6,573 nucleotides of DNA, taken from Thermoplasmata archaeon. GTDB lineage: Archaea > Thermoplasmatota > E2 > UBA202 > JdFR-43. Location: assembly GCA_021158865.1 (NCBI GenBank), contig JAGGSX010000205.1, positions 1-6,573 on the forward strand. The letters run 5' to 3'. Positions 1 through 5,631 of the stretch are shown piece by piece (the first letter of the stretch is position 1; every line of letters begins with the position of its first letter). A program made the translations under genes and the position numbers. The notes below the pieces were generated by a model. The model was not told where the DNA came from. It worked only from the letters and a program-made list of their open reading frames with translations, and made no database searches.

Positions 1-1130
1 GTGGTAATATAAACTGTATTATTCAATATGCTTACATTATCATAATGAACATGTCCATCAAGAACAGCATTTATTCCATATTTTCCGATTAAGTAAAGAA
101 TCTCTTTTCTACCTTCGTAGCCATTCCTTAATAATGAATCATTTTTTGTATCCCATAATGGATTGTGGTGTAAAAGAAGGAATTTAATGCTTGCATTCGT
201 ATTTTTTAAATCATCTTCTATCCATCTCAATTGTTTATTTCCAATATGGCCGCCCCAATTAAAAGCAATATATGAAATTGCAAATCTGCTTGGCTTGGGC
301 CAATCATAAGAATTAGCCATTATAAAATGGGCTTTTCCATAATCAAATGAATAATAGATGGGTCCAAAATATTTTTGCCAGAATTCAAATCCATCCTGCC
401 CGCATTGAACATATCCATCATGATTACCGGGGCATAAATACGTAGGCACATCAAACTCCTGCAATATCTGATATAATTTCTTATATTCAAATGAATATTC
501 GAATGGGTATAATTGCCCAAAAACCAAATCACCTGTTATAACAACAAAATCTGGATGAATTAAATTCACTTCCTGTATGCATTTTTTGGCTGCTTTCCAT
601 CCTACGGTTTCTTTAATATTTTCTTTCATTCCTCTCAGGTCACCAATATGAAAATCTGTTACATGGATGAATGTAAAATTACCATCTATTTCATCAACAA
701 TACTGACTGCTCTTGGTTCTGTTTTAAAAAAATAGCTTCCATTATATATGATTATTGTCAGATTATACAATTCTTCTGGTGTATCTTCAGGAACTTTTGC
801 AATTATGGTAACATTGCTATCAATATTATACTTTTCAACTTTGAGATAGATTTCATCCACAACAGGTTCATAGGCTGTTGATATTCTTACATATATTTGG
901 CTAAATTCACATTTTTGAATAATGATGGAAAATTTGTTTCCCTTTTCCACAATTGCAGGGTCGGAACACCTTGGATATAAAATTTTAAACGTTGCATTGT
1001 TTTCAATATCTTTTTTTAAAGGCTCAACATTTACTTTTTCTTCCATTTTTTCTTCTATATGGGTATTATAAATCAAAGAAGGGGGGCTGAGAAGAAAAAT
1101 AATGATGGCTAATGTAATAACTTTTCTCAT
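1..1130 (-). CDS. Secreted calcineurin-like metallophosphoesterase, 3' end cut by the window
   Basis: The minus-strand frame from ATG at 1130 stays open to base 1, giving 376 residues with no stop, so the C-terminus lies outside the window. Residues 1-20 (MRKVITLAIIIFLLSPPSLI) form a signal peptide or N-terminal anchor, so the enzyme should act outside the cytoplasm. Residues about 45-148 look like an all-beta domain with several N-glycosylation sequons (for example N106-V-T and N123-L-T). The catalytic domain then shows the five metallophosphoesterase motifs in order: D159-F-H161, G-D201-L, G-N236-H237-D, H321-H322-N and G-H360-V-H362. These ligate a two-metal centre that hydrolyses phosphomonoesters or diesters; the substrate cannot be read from the sequence. 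The ATG at 1140 is in another frame and is not used. A TATA-like element near 1149-1158 fits a leaderless or short-leader transcript. It is a separate unit from panE, because 204 bp containing a structured RNA lie between them. Confidence 0.9.
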   Translation of the reverse strand, partial: MRKVITLAIIIFLLSPPSLIYNTHIEEKMEEKVNVEPLKKDIENNATFKILYPRCSDPAIVEKGNKFSIIIQKCEFSQIYVRISTAYEPVVDEIYLKVEKYNIDSNVTIIAKVPEDTPEELYNLTIIIYNGSYFFKTEPRAVSIVDEIDGNFTFIHVTDFHIGDLRGMKENIKETVGWKAAKKCIQEVNLIHPDFVVITGDLVFGQLYPFEYSFEYKKLYQILQEFDVPTYLCPGNHDGYVQCGQDGFEFWQKYFGPIYYSFDYGKAHFIMANSYDWPKPSRFAISYIAFNWGGHIGNKQLRWIEDDLKNTNASIKFLLLHHNPLWDTKNDSLLRNGYEGRKEILYLIGKYGINAVLDGHVHYDNVSILNNTVYIT

Positions 1131-1148
1131 ATATTCTCATGCTTCCAT

Positions 1149-1158
1149 ATTTTTAAAT
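1149..1158 (-). promoter_or_regulatory. Candidate TATA box of the metallophosphoesterase gene
   Basis: On the minus strand this AT-only stretch (around TTTAAAAATA) lies about 20-28 bases upstream of the ATG at 1130. That is where an archaeal TATA box sits for a leaderless transcript. No convincing Shine-Dalgarno is seen upstream of the ATG, which agrees with a leaderless message. The surrounding DNA is so AT-rich that the exact box is uncertain. Confidence 0.4.
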
Positions 1159-1201
1159 GTTCTTAAAATAAAATTTTAAAAGAATTATAAAAAATTTTAA
1201 T

Positions 1202-1218
1202 AAAATTTTTATTTAATA
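1202..1218 (+). promoter_or_regulatory. Candidate TATA region for the H/ACA RNA
   Basis: A run of A and T only (AAAATTTTTATTTAATA) lies about 15-31 bases before the predicted RNA start near 1233, the right distance for an archaeal TATA box on the plus strand. It is part of an AT-rich block (1141-1232) holding three AAAATTTT copies (1170, 1191 and 1202), which would also supply the divergent promoter of the metallophosphoesterase. The box cannot be placed exactly in such sequence. Confidence 0.35.
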
Positions 1219-1232
1219 ATTGGTTTAAGAAA

Positions 1233-1347
1233 TGCCTCATTCGAAGGTCTCTATGATTTATGATTAGAGATGCAAGCGTGGGGCGACAGGCGCCTATGGG
1301 CCCCTGCGGGATAAAAGATGACCGACAGGCCAACCTAGGTGCCAACA
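1233..1347 (+). ncRNA. Predicted double-hairpin H/ACA guide RNA (rRNA pseudouridylation) with two kink-loops
   Basis: A GC-rich island in AT-rich DNA folds on the plus strand into two consecutive hairpins of archaeal H/ACA form. Hairpin 1: lower stem 1233-1239/1279-1285, pocket 1240-1247 and 1271-1278, upper stem TCTCTA 1248-1253/TAGAGA 1265-1270. It is capped by U1254·U1264, G1255·A1263, A1256·G1262 and a UUUAU loop, and box ACA is at 1286-1288. Hairpin 2: lower stem GGCGCCTA 1289-1296/TAGGTGCC 1336-1343, pocket 1297-1302 and 1330-1335. Its upper stem is 1303-1309/1322-1329 with one bulged A, capped by tandem G1310·A1321 and A1311·G1320, and box ACA is at 1345-1347. In both, exactly 15 nt separate the upper stem from ACA. 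The caps match L7Ae-binding kink-loops. Known H/ACA RNAs guide the Cbf5-Nop10-Gar1-L7Ae complex to uridines in rRNA. The hairpin 2 lower stem has a G·U pair that becomes A·C on the other strand, which supports plus-strand transcription. I inferred the fold by eye. Confidence 0.82.
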
Positions 1348-2210
1348 TTCTCCATTTCCTTTATTATTTCTGTTAAAACACTATTATAACAGGCATGAAT
1401 GCCATGCAATTCTGCAATCCTTGATATTTCTCCATTTATTTCATTTATTTCTGTTCTTTTTTTGTTCATAATATCCTGCAACATTGAAGAATAATTATTT
1501 TTTGTATTTGTGATGACATGCATGGTTTTCTCAAAAGCATCATTTATTGAATATCCTTCAATTTTTGCCACTTCCATCCCTTCGCTACAAATTTTTTTTA
1601 TTAAATTTTCATATTTTATTAGCTCTCCATTTTTACATTTTAATATAGTTGTAAGACTGTTTATTGCAGAATTTATTATTGTCTTTCTCCATATTTCTTT
1701 CTTTATGTTTTTACTGACTTTTGTTTCTATTCCACATTCATTGAATGCATTTGCTATATTTTCAACTATTTCATTTTTTCCAATTCCTCCAATAATCGTT
1801 ACCCCTTTTCCAGCATGCCTTATTTTACCCGGGGAAATAAATGTTACACCATGACTTGTCACGCCTCCAATTGTATTTTCCCTTCCAACAAATTTTTCTA
1901 TTATATCTTCATTTCTCAAACCATTTTGAAGACTTAGCACAGGCATAACACCAAATTTTTTTATAGCTTGCTCCATAGCTTTTTCTGTATCATAGGCTTT
2001 TACAGTTAAAATCATTAAATCATAATTGCTTCCATCCCATTCTACATTAGGATAAAAAATTTCATTTGTTATGCCCTCTATCTTTAACCCATGCTTGAAT
2101 ATTGCATTTATGTGTTCTTCCCTCCCAATCAGCAAAACATTATGGCATCTGGACAGCAAGCCACCAAATAGAGAGCCCAATGCTCCCGCACCATATACTA
2201 TAAATTTCAT
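1335..2210 (-). CDS. panE: 2-dehydropantoate 2-reductase (ketopantoate reductase), PanE/ApbA family
   Basis: This 291-residue protein has the usual family length of about 300. The N-terminal Rossmann domain starts with MKFIVYGAGALGSLFGG, a G-x-G-x-x-G motif at residues 7-12, with R30 placed to contact the NADPH phosphate. K71 lies in the conserved T-V-K-A segment and N96-G in S-L-Q-N-G. The C-terminal helical domain carries W174-R-K176 with N180 and N184, where the family places its catalytic lysine and substrate-binding asparagines. It then has S242-M-L-Q-D246 and E254-I-N-E-I-N-G260, the family substrate signature. The enzyme reduces ketopantoate to pantoate with NADPH in the cytoplasm, a step toward coenzyme A. 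The start lies only 6 bases after the stop of the ThiI-like gene, with AGGAT overlapping that stop as a possible ribosome site, so the two are probably co-transcribed. The last two codons and the stop are antisense to the 3' end of the H/ACA RNA. Confidence 0.92.
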   Translation of the reverse strand: MKFIVYGAGALGSLFGGLLSRCHNVLLIGREEHINAIFKHGLKIEGITNEIFYPNVEWDGSNYDLMILTVKAYDTEKAMEQAIKKFGVMPVLSLQNGLRNEDIIEKFVGRENTIGGVTSHGVTFISPGKIRHAGKGVTIIGGIGKNEIVENIANAFNECGIETKVSKNIKKEIWRKTIINSAINSLTTILKCKNGELIKYENLIKKICSEGMEVAKIEGYSINDAFEKTMHVITNTKNNYSSMLQDIMNKKRTEINEINGEISRIAELHGIHACYNSVLTEIIKEMENVGT

Positions 2211-2216
2211 CTTATC

Positions 2217-3008
2217 CTAAATCATGGAATCAATAAATTCTTTTCCAAGCAATGGGTAAAAAACTGGCACACTTTTTTTTATAAATCTGGTATAACCAAC
2301 AATTCCCTTTGCTTTTGTTGCCTTAACAATTTTTTCTACATTTCCATTAAAATAAATTTTATGTTCTCTCCATTCCATCATTCCATCAATTTTGTCTTTC
2401 ATATTTGGCATAGAAATAAAATCGACATAACAACCTCGCCTCACCATAAGCCAGCTTGCTTTTATGCCTCTGTCATCCTTAACAATTCCTATTATCTTTC
2501 CCTGACTTCCATAGGGTAGTCCACCAATTCCTTTTATTATTTCATTATATATGAATGCAATTTTTTGCCTTATTTCAATAAAAATTTTTTTTGATGGATT
2601 GCTTAAATCAACTCTTGCTTTCCTTTTCTTTCTTATATCATCTCCTACAGCTCTGGCAACATCAATGCTTTTAAAATTATGATTGCCGATTCTTCTCACC
2701 ATTACTGCAAATGTATCTTCCCTGCTTATATATGAAGAATATTGAATTGCTGTTTTCCTTATTTCATCCAAATCTGAAGTTGTTATTATTACTGGAGAGA
2801 ATGATTTTATTCCCCCTACTTTTTTTAAAACATTTATTGCTTCATTGCCTGCTTCAATTATTATTCTACCTTCCTTTTTCATTATTTTATTCTGAATATT
2901 GTAATACATCATGGCATTTTTAATGTCTTTAATAAGCAAATTTTCAAATCTTTGCCTCACTTTCCAGCTTTTAAGTCCTATCTCAGAATATCTCAGCAGG
3001 AATAGCAT
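2217..3008 (-). CDS. ThiI-like THUMP protein with a degenerate, shortened PP-loop domain
   Basis: The 263-residue protein begins LLRYSEIGLKSWKVRQRFE, the classic start of ThiI, which makes 4-thiouridine at position 8 of tRNA. Residues about 1-65 resemble the N-terminal ferredoxin-like domain and about 66-155 the THUMP RNA-binding domain, including G65-G-I and the F-I-E-I-R strand near 143-147. The join to the next domain is also ThiI-like (G162-G-L-P-Y-G-S-Q-G170). Where ThiI has the ATP-binding P-loop S-G-G-x-D-S, this protein has V176-K-D-D-R-G181, although the following W186-L-M-x-x-R-G-C193 aligns well. The PP-loop domain is then reduced to about 95 residues, against nearly 200 in catalytic archaeal enzymes. 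No rhodanese domain or second catalytic cysteine is seen. I infer a tRNA-binding protein that has lost adenylation activity. The ATG at 3008 is chosen because the family motif starts within five residues. It lies just upstream of panE in the same transcript. Confidence 0.78.
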   Translation of the reverse strand: MLFLLRYSEIGLKSWKVRQRFENLLIKDIKNAMMYYNIQNKIMKKEGRIIIEAGNEAINVLKKVGGIKSFSPVIITTSDLDEIRKTAIQYSSYISREDTFAVMVRRIGNHNFKSIDVARAVGDDIRKKRKARVDLSNPSKKIFIEIRQKIAFIYNEIIKGIGGLPYGSQGKIIGIVKDDRGIKASWLMVRRGCYVDFISMPNMKDKIDGMMEWREHKIYFNGNVEKIVKATKAKGIVGYTRFIKKSVPVFYPLLGKEFIDSMI

Positions 3009-3048
3009 AAATGCAAAGAATTATTAGTAATAAAGATTTATCTTTTTG
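3009..3048. promoter_or_regulatory. Compact divergent promoter between the ThiI-like gene and the Ntn-hydrolase gene
   Basis: Only 40 bp separate the two divergent ATGs (3008 minus, 3049 plus). The spacer holds an inverted repeat TTATTA-G-TAATAA (3021-3033) and a second one AAAGAT-TT-ATCTTT (3032-3045). AT-rich boxes near 3020-3028 and 3027-3036 sit about 25 bases from each start, so both messages are probably leaderless. The first repeat is nearly symmetrical and could act as a TATA element in both directions. Whether the repeats bind a regulator is not known. Confidence 0.45.
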
Positions 3049-4785
3049 ATGAAATTTGCAGGTTATGCTCTTATAATCGTCACAATATCTTTAATATCTC
3101 TCCCTATCGTTTCAGCATGCAAAGATGTGGTTGTGAACAATGGCACAGCTGGCAATTACAGCCTGTTCATGAAAATTCGTGACCCATCGCGTCCGGGCTT
3201 GCAGGTTTTATTTATGGCAAATAAAGGATATGAATATACATATCATAATCCTTGGAAAAACGAGCCGTGGGTATTTAGATTAAATCATAAAATAATAGGA
3301 GTAGCCACAAAAGGTGACACGCCGCCGAATGCAATAAAAGCGGGGATGATGATGAGCGACGCCGCCATCGTTTATGGAGATGCTGATTCACCAACCGCAT
3401 ATATTAATCCCACTAAATATGCATGGGATGATTTTGATTGGCTTATGTATGCTGCTGAAAATGCAAGCAGTGTCGATGAGGCAATGAGCAGATTAGAAAA
3501 AGTTACTGAAATGCATGCTCCAAAAGTGGGAGAGAATCTGTTTGTTGTTGGGGCAAATAAGGCTTATGTAGCAGAAGCTGATGCAATTCATTTTTTAGAA
3601 AGCGAGATTAATGGCGTTGAAATTCAATCAAATTATCCAAAAATGCTATGGGATAATAGATTGATTAAGAAAATAATCGCAAATTCTTTTGATAAAGTAT
3701 TTGAAGGAAGTGTTTCTAAATGGCATGTTGTGAGGCTTGGCGGCTTGCTTGGTGTAAGGATTACAAAAATTGGTGAGAACTGGGTAGTTGTTAAGCAAGT
3801 TCCATTTGGAGAAAAGGTTAGAATTGATGAAGGGAAAGGTAGCAAAGTTGGAAACTTCTGGGTTGAATTAATAGAATGCAATGGTAAAAGCGCCAAGATA
3901 AAAGTTTGCTATGAATACTACCAGTGGGAAAATATTCTGATGAAAAAGCTGATGAAAGGTGGCATTGATGTAAAAGATTTGATGGATTTATCCCGACTAA
4001 CAACAGATGATTTAAATGGTTTGCGTGGCATGAGTGAGGGGGAAAATGAAGGAGCCATGATTTTTAAAATTCCAAAAGATGGATATGATAAATTAACTAT
4101 GGGGTGGTTCGCTCCAAATCAAAGAGCAGCCATATATGTCCCAGTTCATATATGTGATAACGAAATTTATGAGCCATATACAACTGGAGATGCTGCAAAT
4201 GTGGCTTTAAATTTACTCCTACAATTTGATAAGGTAGATTTCAGAAATGTTGAGAATGTATTCATAAATGAGAACGATAACGTAGAAAAAATTGCAGAGA
4301 AAAATTATGATAAAGCATCATTAATTTTAACAGCATCAGATACAGACGTGCAAAAACAAGCTTTGGCTTTAGAAGAATTGTGGATGAATATAAATGATAA
4401 CGAGAAAAAAATGTTAATCAATTTATGGAATGAAAGTTATTATAAAACAATATGTAATATGGAGAGAAATATAAATAAATTTGATGACTATTCAAAAGAA
4501 GTCATTTCTAAAATTTCTTTAGATATGTGTAATGCAAGAGTTGAAATTGAGAAAAATATCAATGGCAGCGATTATACATATAGCTATGAAAAAGCAAAAG
4601 AACTTGCAGATAAAGGTAAATATAAGGAGAGTATGAAAATAATTGAAAGCATATTCTCCCAGACAGATGAAAAACTTTTCGGAATCCAACATGAAAAAAA
4701 TCAAAAAAGCTATGGAACGATTATTGCAGGGATGGTAATAGCAGCATTAATTCTTTTAATGATATATATAAGAAGGAGGAAATAA
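3049..4785 (+). CDS. Membrane-anchored extracytoplasmic Ntn-hydrolase, peptidase C69/secernin-like
   Basis: The protein has 578 residues from ATG 3049; the in-frame TTG just before it adds only one residue and is not preferred. Residues 1-23 are a signal peptide ending I-V-S-A, and the next residue is C24. C69/secernin enzymes are made as precursors and use an N-terminal Cys, freed by cleavage, as nucleophile. The following segment fits them: C24-K-D-V-V-V, then L39-F-M-K42-I-R-D45-P-S-R, like the family F-x-K-N-S-D-R signature. Further support comes from G99-M-M-M-S-D-A-A-I and N163-L-F-V-V-G-A-N-K-A-Y-V-A-E-A. The catalytic domain reaches to about residue 395, followed by a charged helical region of about 150 residues. 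A single membrane helix (about 557-573) and an R-R-R-K tail then put the catalytic part outside the cell. Likely activity is hydrolysis of an amide bond, perhaps as a dipeptidase; the substrate is unknown. V-S-A-C also resembles a lipobox. The gene stands alone and ends before a strong hairpin. Confidence 0.75.
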   Translation: MKFAGYALIIVTISLISLPIVSACKDVVVNNGTAGNYSLFMKIRDPSRPGLQVLFMANKGYEYTYHNPWKNEPWVFRLNHKIIGVATKGDTPPNAIKAGMMMSDAAIVYGDADSPTAYINPTKYAWDDFDWLMYAAENASSVDEAMSRLEKVTEMHAPKVGENLFVVGANKAYVAEADAIHFLESEINGVEIQSNYPKMLWDNRLIKKIIANSFDKVFEGSVSKWHVVRLGGLLGVRITKIGENWVVVKQVPFGEKVRIDEGKGSKVGNFWVELIECNGKSAKIKVCYEYYQWENILMKKLMKGGIDVKDLMDLSRLTTDDLNGLRGMSEGENEGAMIFKIPKDGYDKLTMGWFAPNQRAAIYVPVHICDNEIYEPYTTGDAANVALNLLLQFDKVDFRNVENVFINENDNVEKIAEKNYDKASLILTASDTDVQKQALALEELWMNINDNEKKMLINLWNESYYKTICNMERNINKFDDYSKEVISKISLDMCNARVEIEKNINGSDYTYSYEKAKELADKGKYKESMKIIESIFSQTDEKLFGIQHEKNQKSYGTIIAGMVIAALILLMIYIRRRK

Positions 4786-4794
4786 AAGAGCCCT

Positions 4795-4827
4795 TGAGCC
4801 CTTTCTTTTTAAAAAAGAAAGCGCTCG
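4795..4827. terminator. Long hairpin between converging transcripts, probable bidirectional terminator
   Basis: The stem is CTTTCTTTTT (4801-4810) against AAAAAGAAAG (4812-4821). It extends past a C·C mismatch by TGAGC (4795-4799) against GCTCG (4823-4827), about 15 pairs in all with a minimal loop. The plus-strand Ntn-hydrolase gene ends 9 bases before it, and the minus-strand tRNA-Pro gene points toward it from 37 bases away. T-rich tracts follow on both sides: TTTTTT at 4847-4852 on plus and CTCTTTTATTT on minus. Archaeal termination depends mainly on U-runs, so the role of the stem is inferred. Confidence 0.55.
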
Positions 4828-4863
4828 CGGAAAGAAAACTGATACATTTTTTGGATGTGTAAA

Positions 4864-4938
4864 TGGGCCTGCCCGGATTTGAACCGGGGTTCCCGGCTCC
4901 CAAAGCCGGAAGGATAAACCAAGCTACCCCACAGGCCC
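4864..4938 (-). tRNA. tRNA-Pro, anticodon TGG
   Basis: The minus strand reads as a complete cloverleaf. The acceptor stem GGGCCTG/CAGGCCC is perfect. The D arm contains GGGTAGCTTGGTTTATCC. The anticodon arm CCGGC-TTTGGGA-GCCGG has TGG at positions 34-36, which reads CCA and other Pro codons. A 4-nt variable loop is followed by the T arm CCCGG-TTCAAAT-CCGGG. The discriminator base is A (complement of 4864). The next bases are TTT, so CCA is not encoded and must be added by the CCA-adding enzyme. No intron is present. The base after the anticodon is G37, as is usual in tRNA-Pro. Confidence 0.97.
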
Positions 4939-4977
4939 CTCGCCATAAAATAGAAAAAGGGTAAAAAACTTTTCTAT
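4939..4977. promoter_or_regulatory. Short divergent promoter for tRNA-Pro (minus) and the CPBP protease gene (plus)
   Basis: Only 39 bp separate the tRNA 5' end from the ATG at 4978, so both promoters must fit in or overlap this AT-rich spacer. For the plus gene, ATAAAATAG at 4945-4953 lies about 25-33 bases upstream of the ATG and is a good TATA candidate for a leaderless message. For the tRNA, the AT-rich stretch at about 4962-4977 (minus AAAAGTTTTTTAC) is at a fitting distance. The exact boxes are not certain. Confidence 0.4.
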
Positions 4978-5631
4978 ATGCAAAAGTTACCAGCATATCT
5001 ATTGTTTTCTTTAATTATGGCTGTAATATACATTTCAGCATTTGCAGGATTTTTTATAAATAGAAACATTGTTTTGACAAAAGAAGCAATTTTGTTATCC
5101 TTGCTTTCCAATCTGTTTCTGATGGGCGGCGGCGCCCTCCTTGTCGTATATTTAATTTATGATGGCTCCATTTTAGATGCTTTTAAAAATCTCTATTTTG
5201 TGAAGAAGGGGGCTGGAAGAGCAATTTTTTATGGCATAGCTATGACAATTTTCTTTATTGGCATAATGGCTGGCATTGGGTATTTATTTAAAGAGAAGAA
5301 TCCTCTTGAAGAAGAGATTGGCTCAAATGTTGACTTGCTTTTTTTAATTTTAATTCCTGTTGTATCTTCAATAAGCGAGGAAACATTTTTTAGGGGGCTC
5401 ATCCAAATGCAGATGGAAAAGAAGGTTAATTACATAATTGCAATAGTAATCTCATCCATACTTTTTTCTTTAGCACATATTGAATATGGTGTTTTTATAG
5501 AAATTATTGCAACTTTTTTATTTTCTCTTCTGCTTGGCTATATTATGCATGTTACAAAAAATATAATTGCTCCAATAACAGCACATTTTATGTATAATTT
5601 TTTAGTATTGCTAACTTTTTTATATAAATAA
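4978..5631 (+). CDS. CPBP-family intramembrane metalloprotease (CAAX/Abi type, PF02517-like)
   Basis: This 217-residue protein is hydrophobic throughout, with about six to seven membrane segments, for example around 5-28, 36-60, 82-104, 119-132, 152-166, 172-190 and 196-214. The three family motifs are present in order: S133-E134-E135-T-F-F-R139 (E-E-x-x-x-R), F163-S-L-A-H167 (F-x-x-x-H), and H203-F-M-Y-N207 (H-x-x-x-N). The glutamate and histidines coordinate or activate the catalytic metal or water inside the membrane. Known members cleave prenylated CAAX proteins, process bacteriocins or confer self-immunity, or act as anti-sigma proteases. The substrate here is unknown. No CAAX target is seen nearby. 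The start ATG is 39 bp from the tRNA and shows no clear Shine-Dalgarno. The 67-residue membrane protein begins 15 bp after its stop, so the two are likely one operon. Confidence 0.88.
   Translation: MQKLPAYLLFSLIMAVIYISAFAGFFINRNIVLTKEAILLSLLSNLFLMGGGALLVVYLIYDGSILDAFKNLYFVKKGAGRAIFYGIAMTIFFIGIMAGIGYLFKEKNPLEEEIGSNVDLLFLILIPVVSSISEETFFRGLIQMQMEKKVNYIIAIVISSILFSLAHIEYGVFIEIIATFLFSLLLGYIMHVTKNIIAPITAHFMYNFLVLLTFLYK

Noticed and set aside
1131..1140. ATG at 1140 as an upstream start of the metallophosphoesterase
   Set aside because: It is in a different reading frame from the metal-binding motifs; the ATG at 1130 is in frame and followed by a signal peptide.
1236..1252. TTCGAAG resembling a tRNA T-loop, suggesting a tRNA or tRNA fragment
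   Set aside because: The five bases on each side do not pair on either strand, and no acceptor or anticodon arm is present. These bases form the pocket of the first H/ACA hairpin.
1284..1330. Direct repeat CGACAGGC (1284-1291 and 1323-1330)
   Set aside because: Only 8 bp, 39 bp apart. The first copy contains the ACA box of hairpin 1, while the second lies in the upper stem of hairpin 2. The copies have different structural roles, so this is likely chance.
1233..1347. Riboswitch or 3' UTR element of the minus-strand panE transcript
   Set aside because: On the minus strand the hairpin 2 stem has an A·C mismatch and the G·A caps and ACA boxes disappear. No known riboswitch motif such as those of TPP, cobalamin or fluoride is seen.
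1163..1348. A 61-codon open frame on the minus strand across the GC-rich island
   Set aside because: It runs through the structured RNA and the AT-rich promoter block, ends in a low-complexity Lys/Ile/Phe tail and has no ribosome site. The base pairing explains the sequence better.
3046..3048. TTG at 3046 as start of the Ntn-hydrolase gene
   Set aside because: It adds one residue only. The ATG directly after it is the normal start and fits the signal peptide equally well.
4794..4862. A 22-codon TTG-started frame downstream of an AGGAGGA sequence
   Set aside because: The AGGAGGA is the Arg/Lys codons at the end of the Ntn-hydrolase gene. The frame lies across the hairpin and has no sign of being coding.
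4721..4996. A 91-codon minus-strand frame across the tRNA region
   Set aside because: It runs through the tRNA-Pro gene and the terminator hairpin, which explain the sequence.
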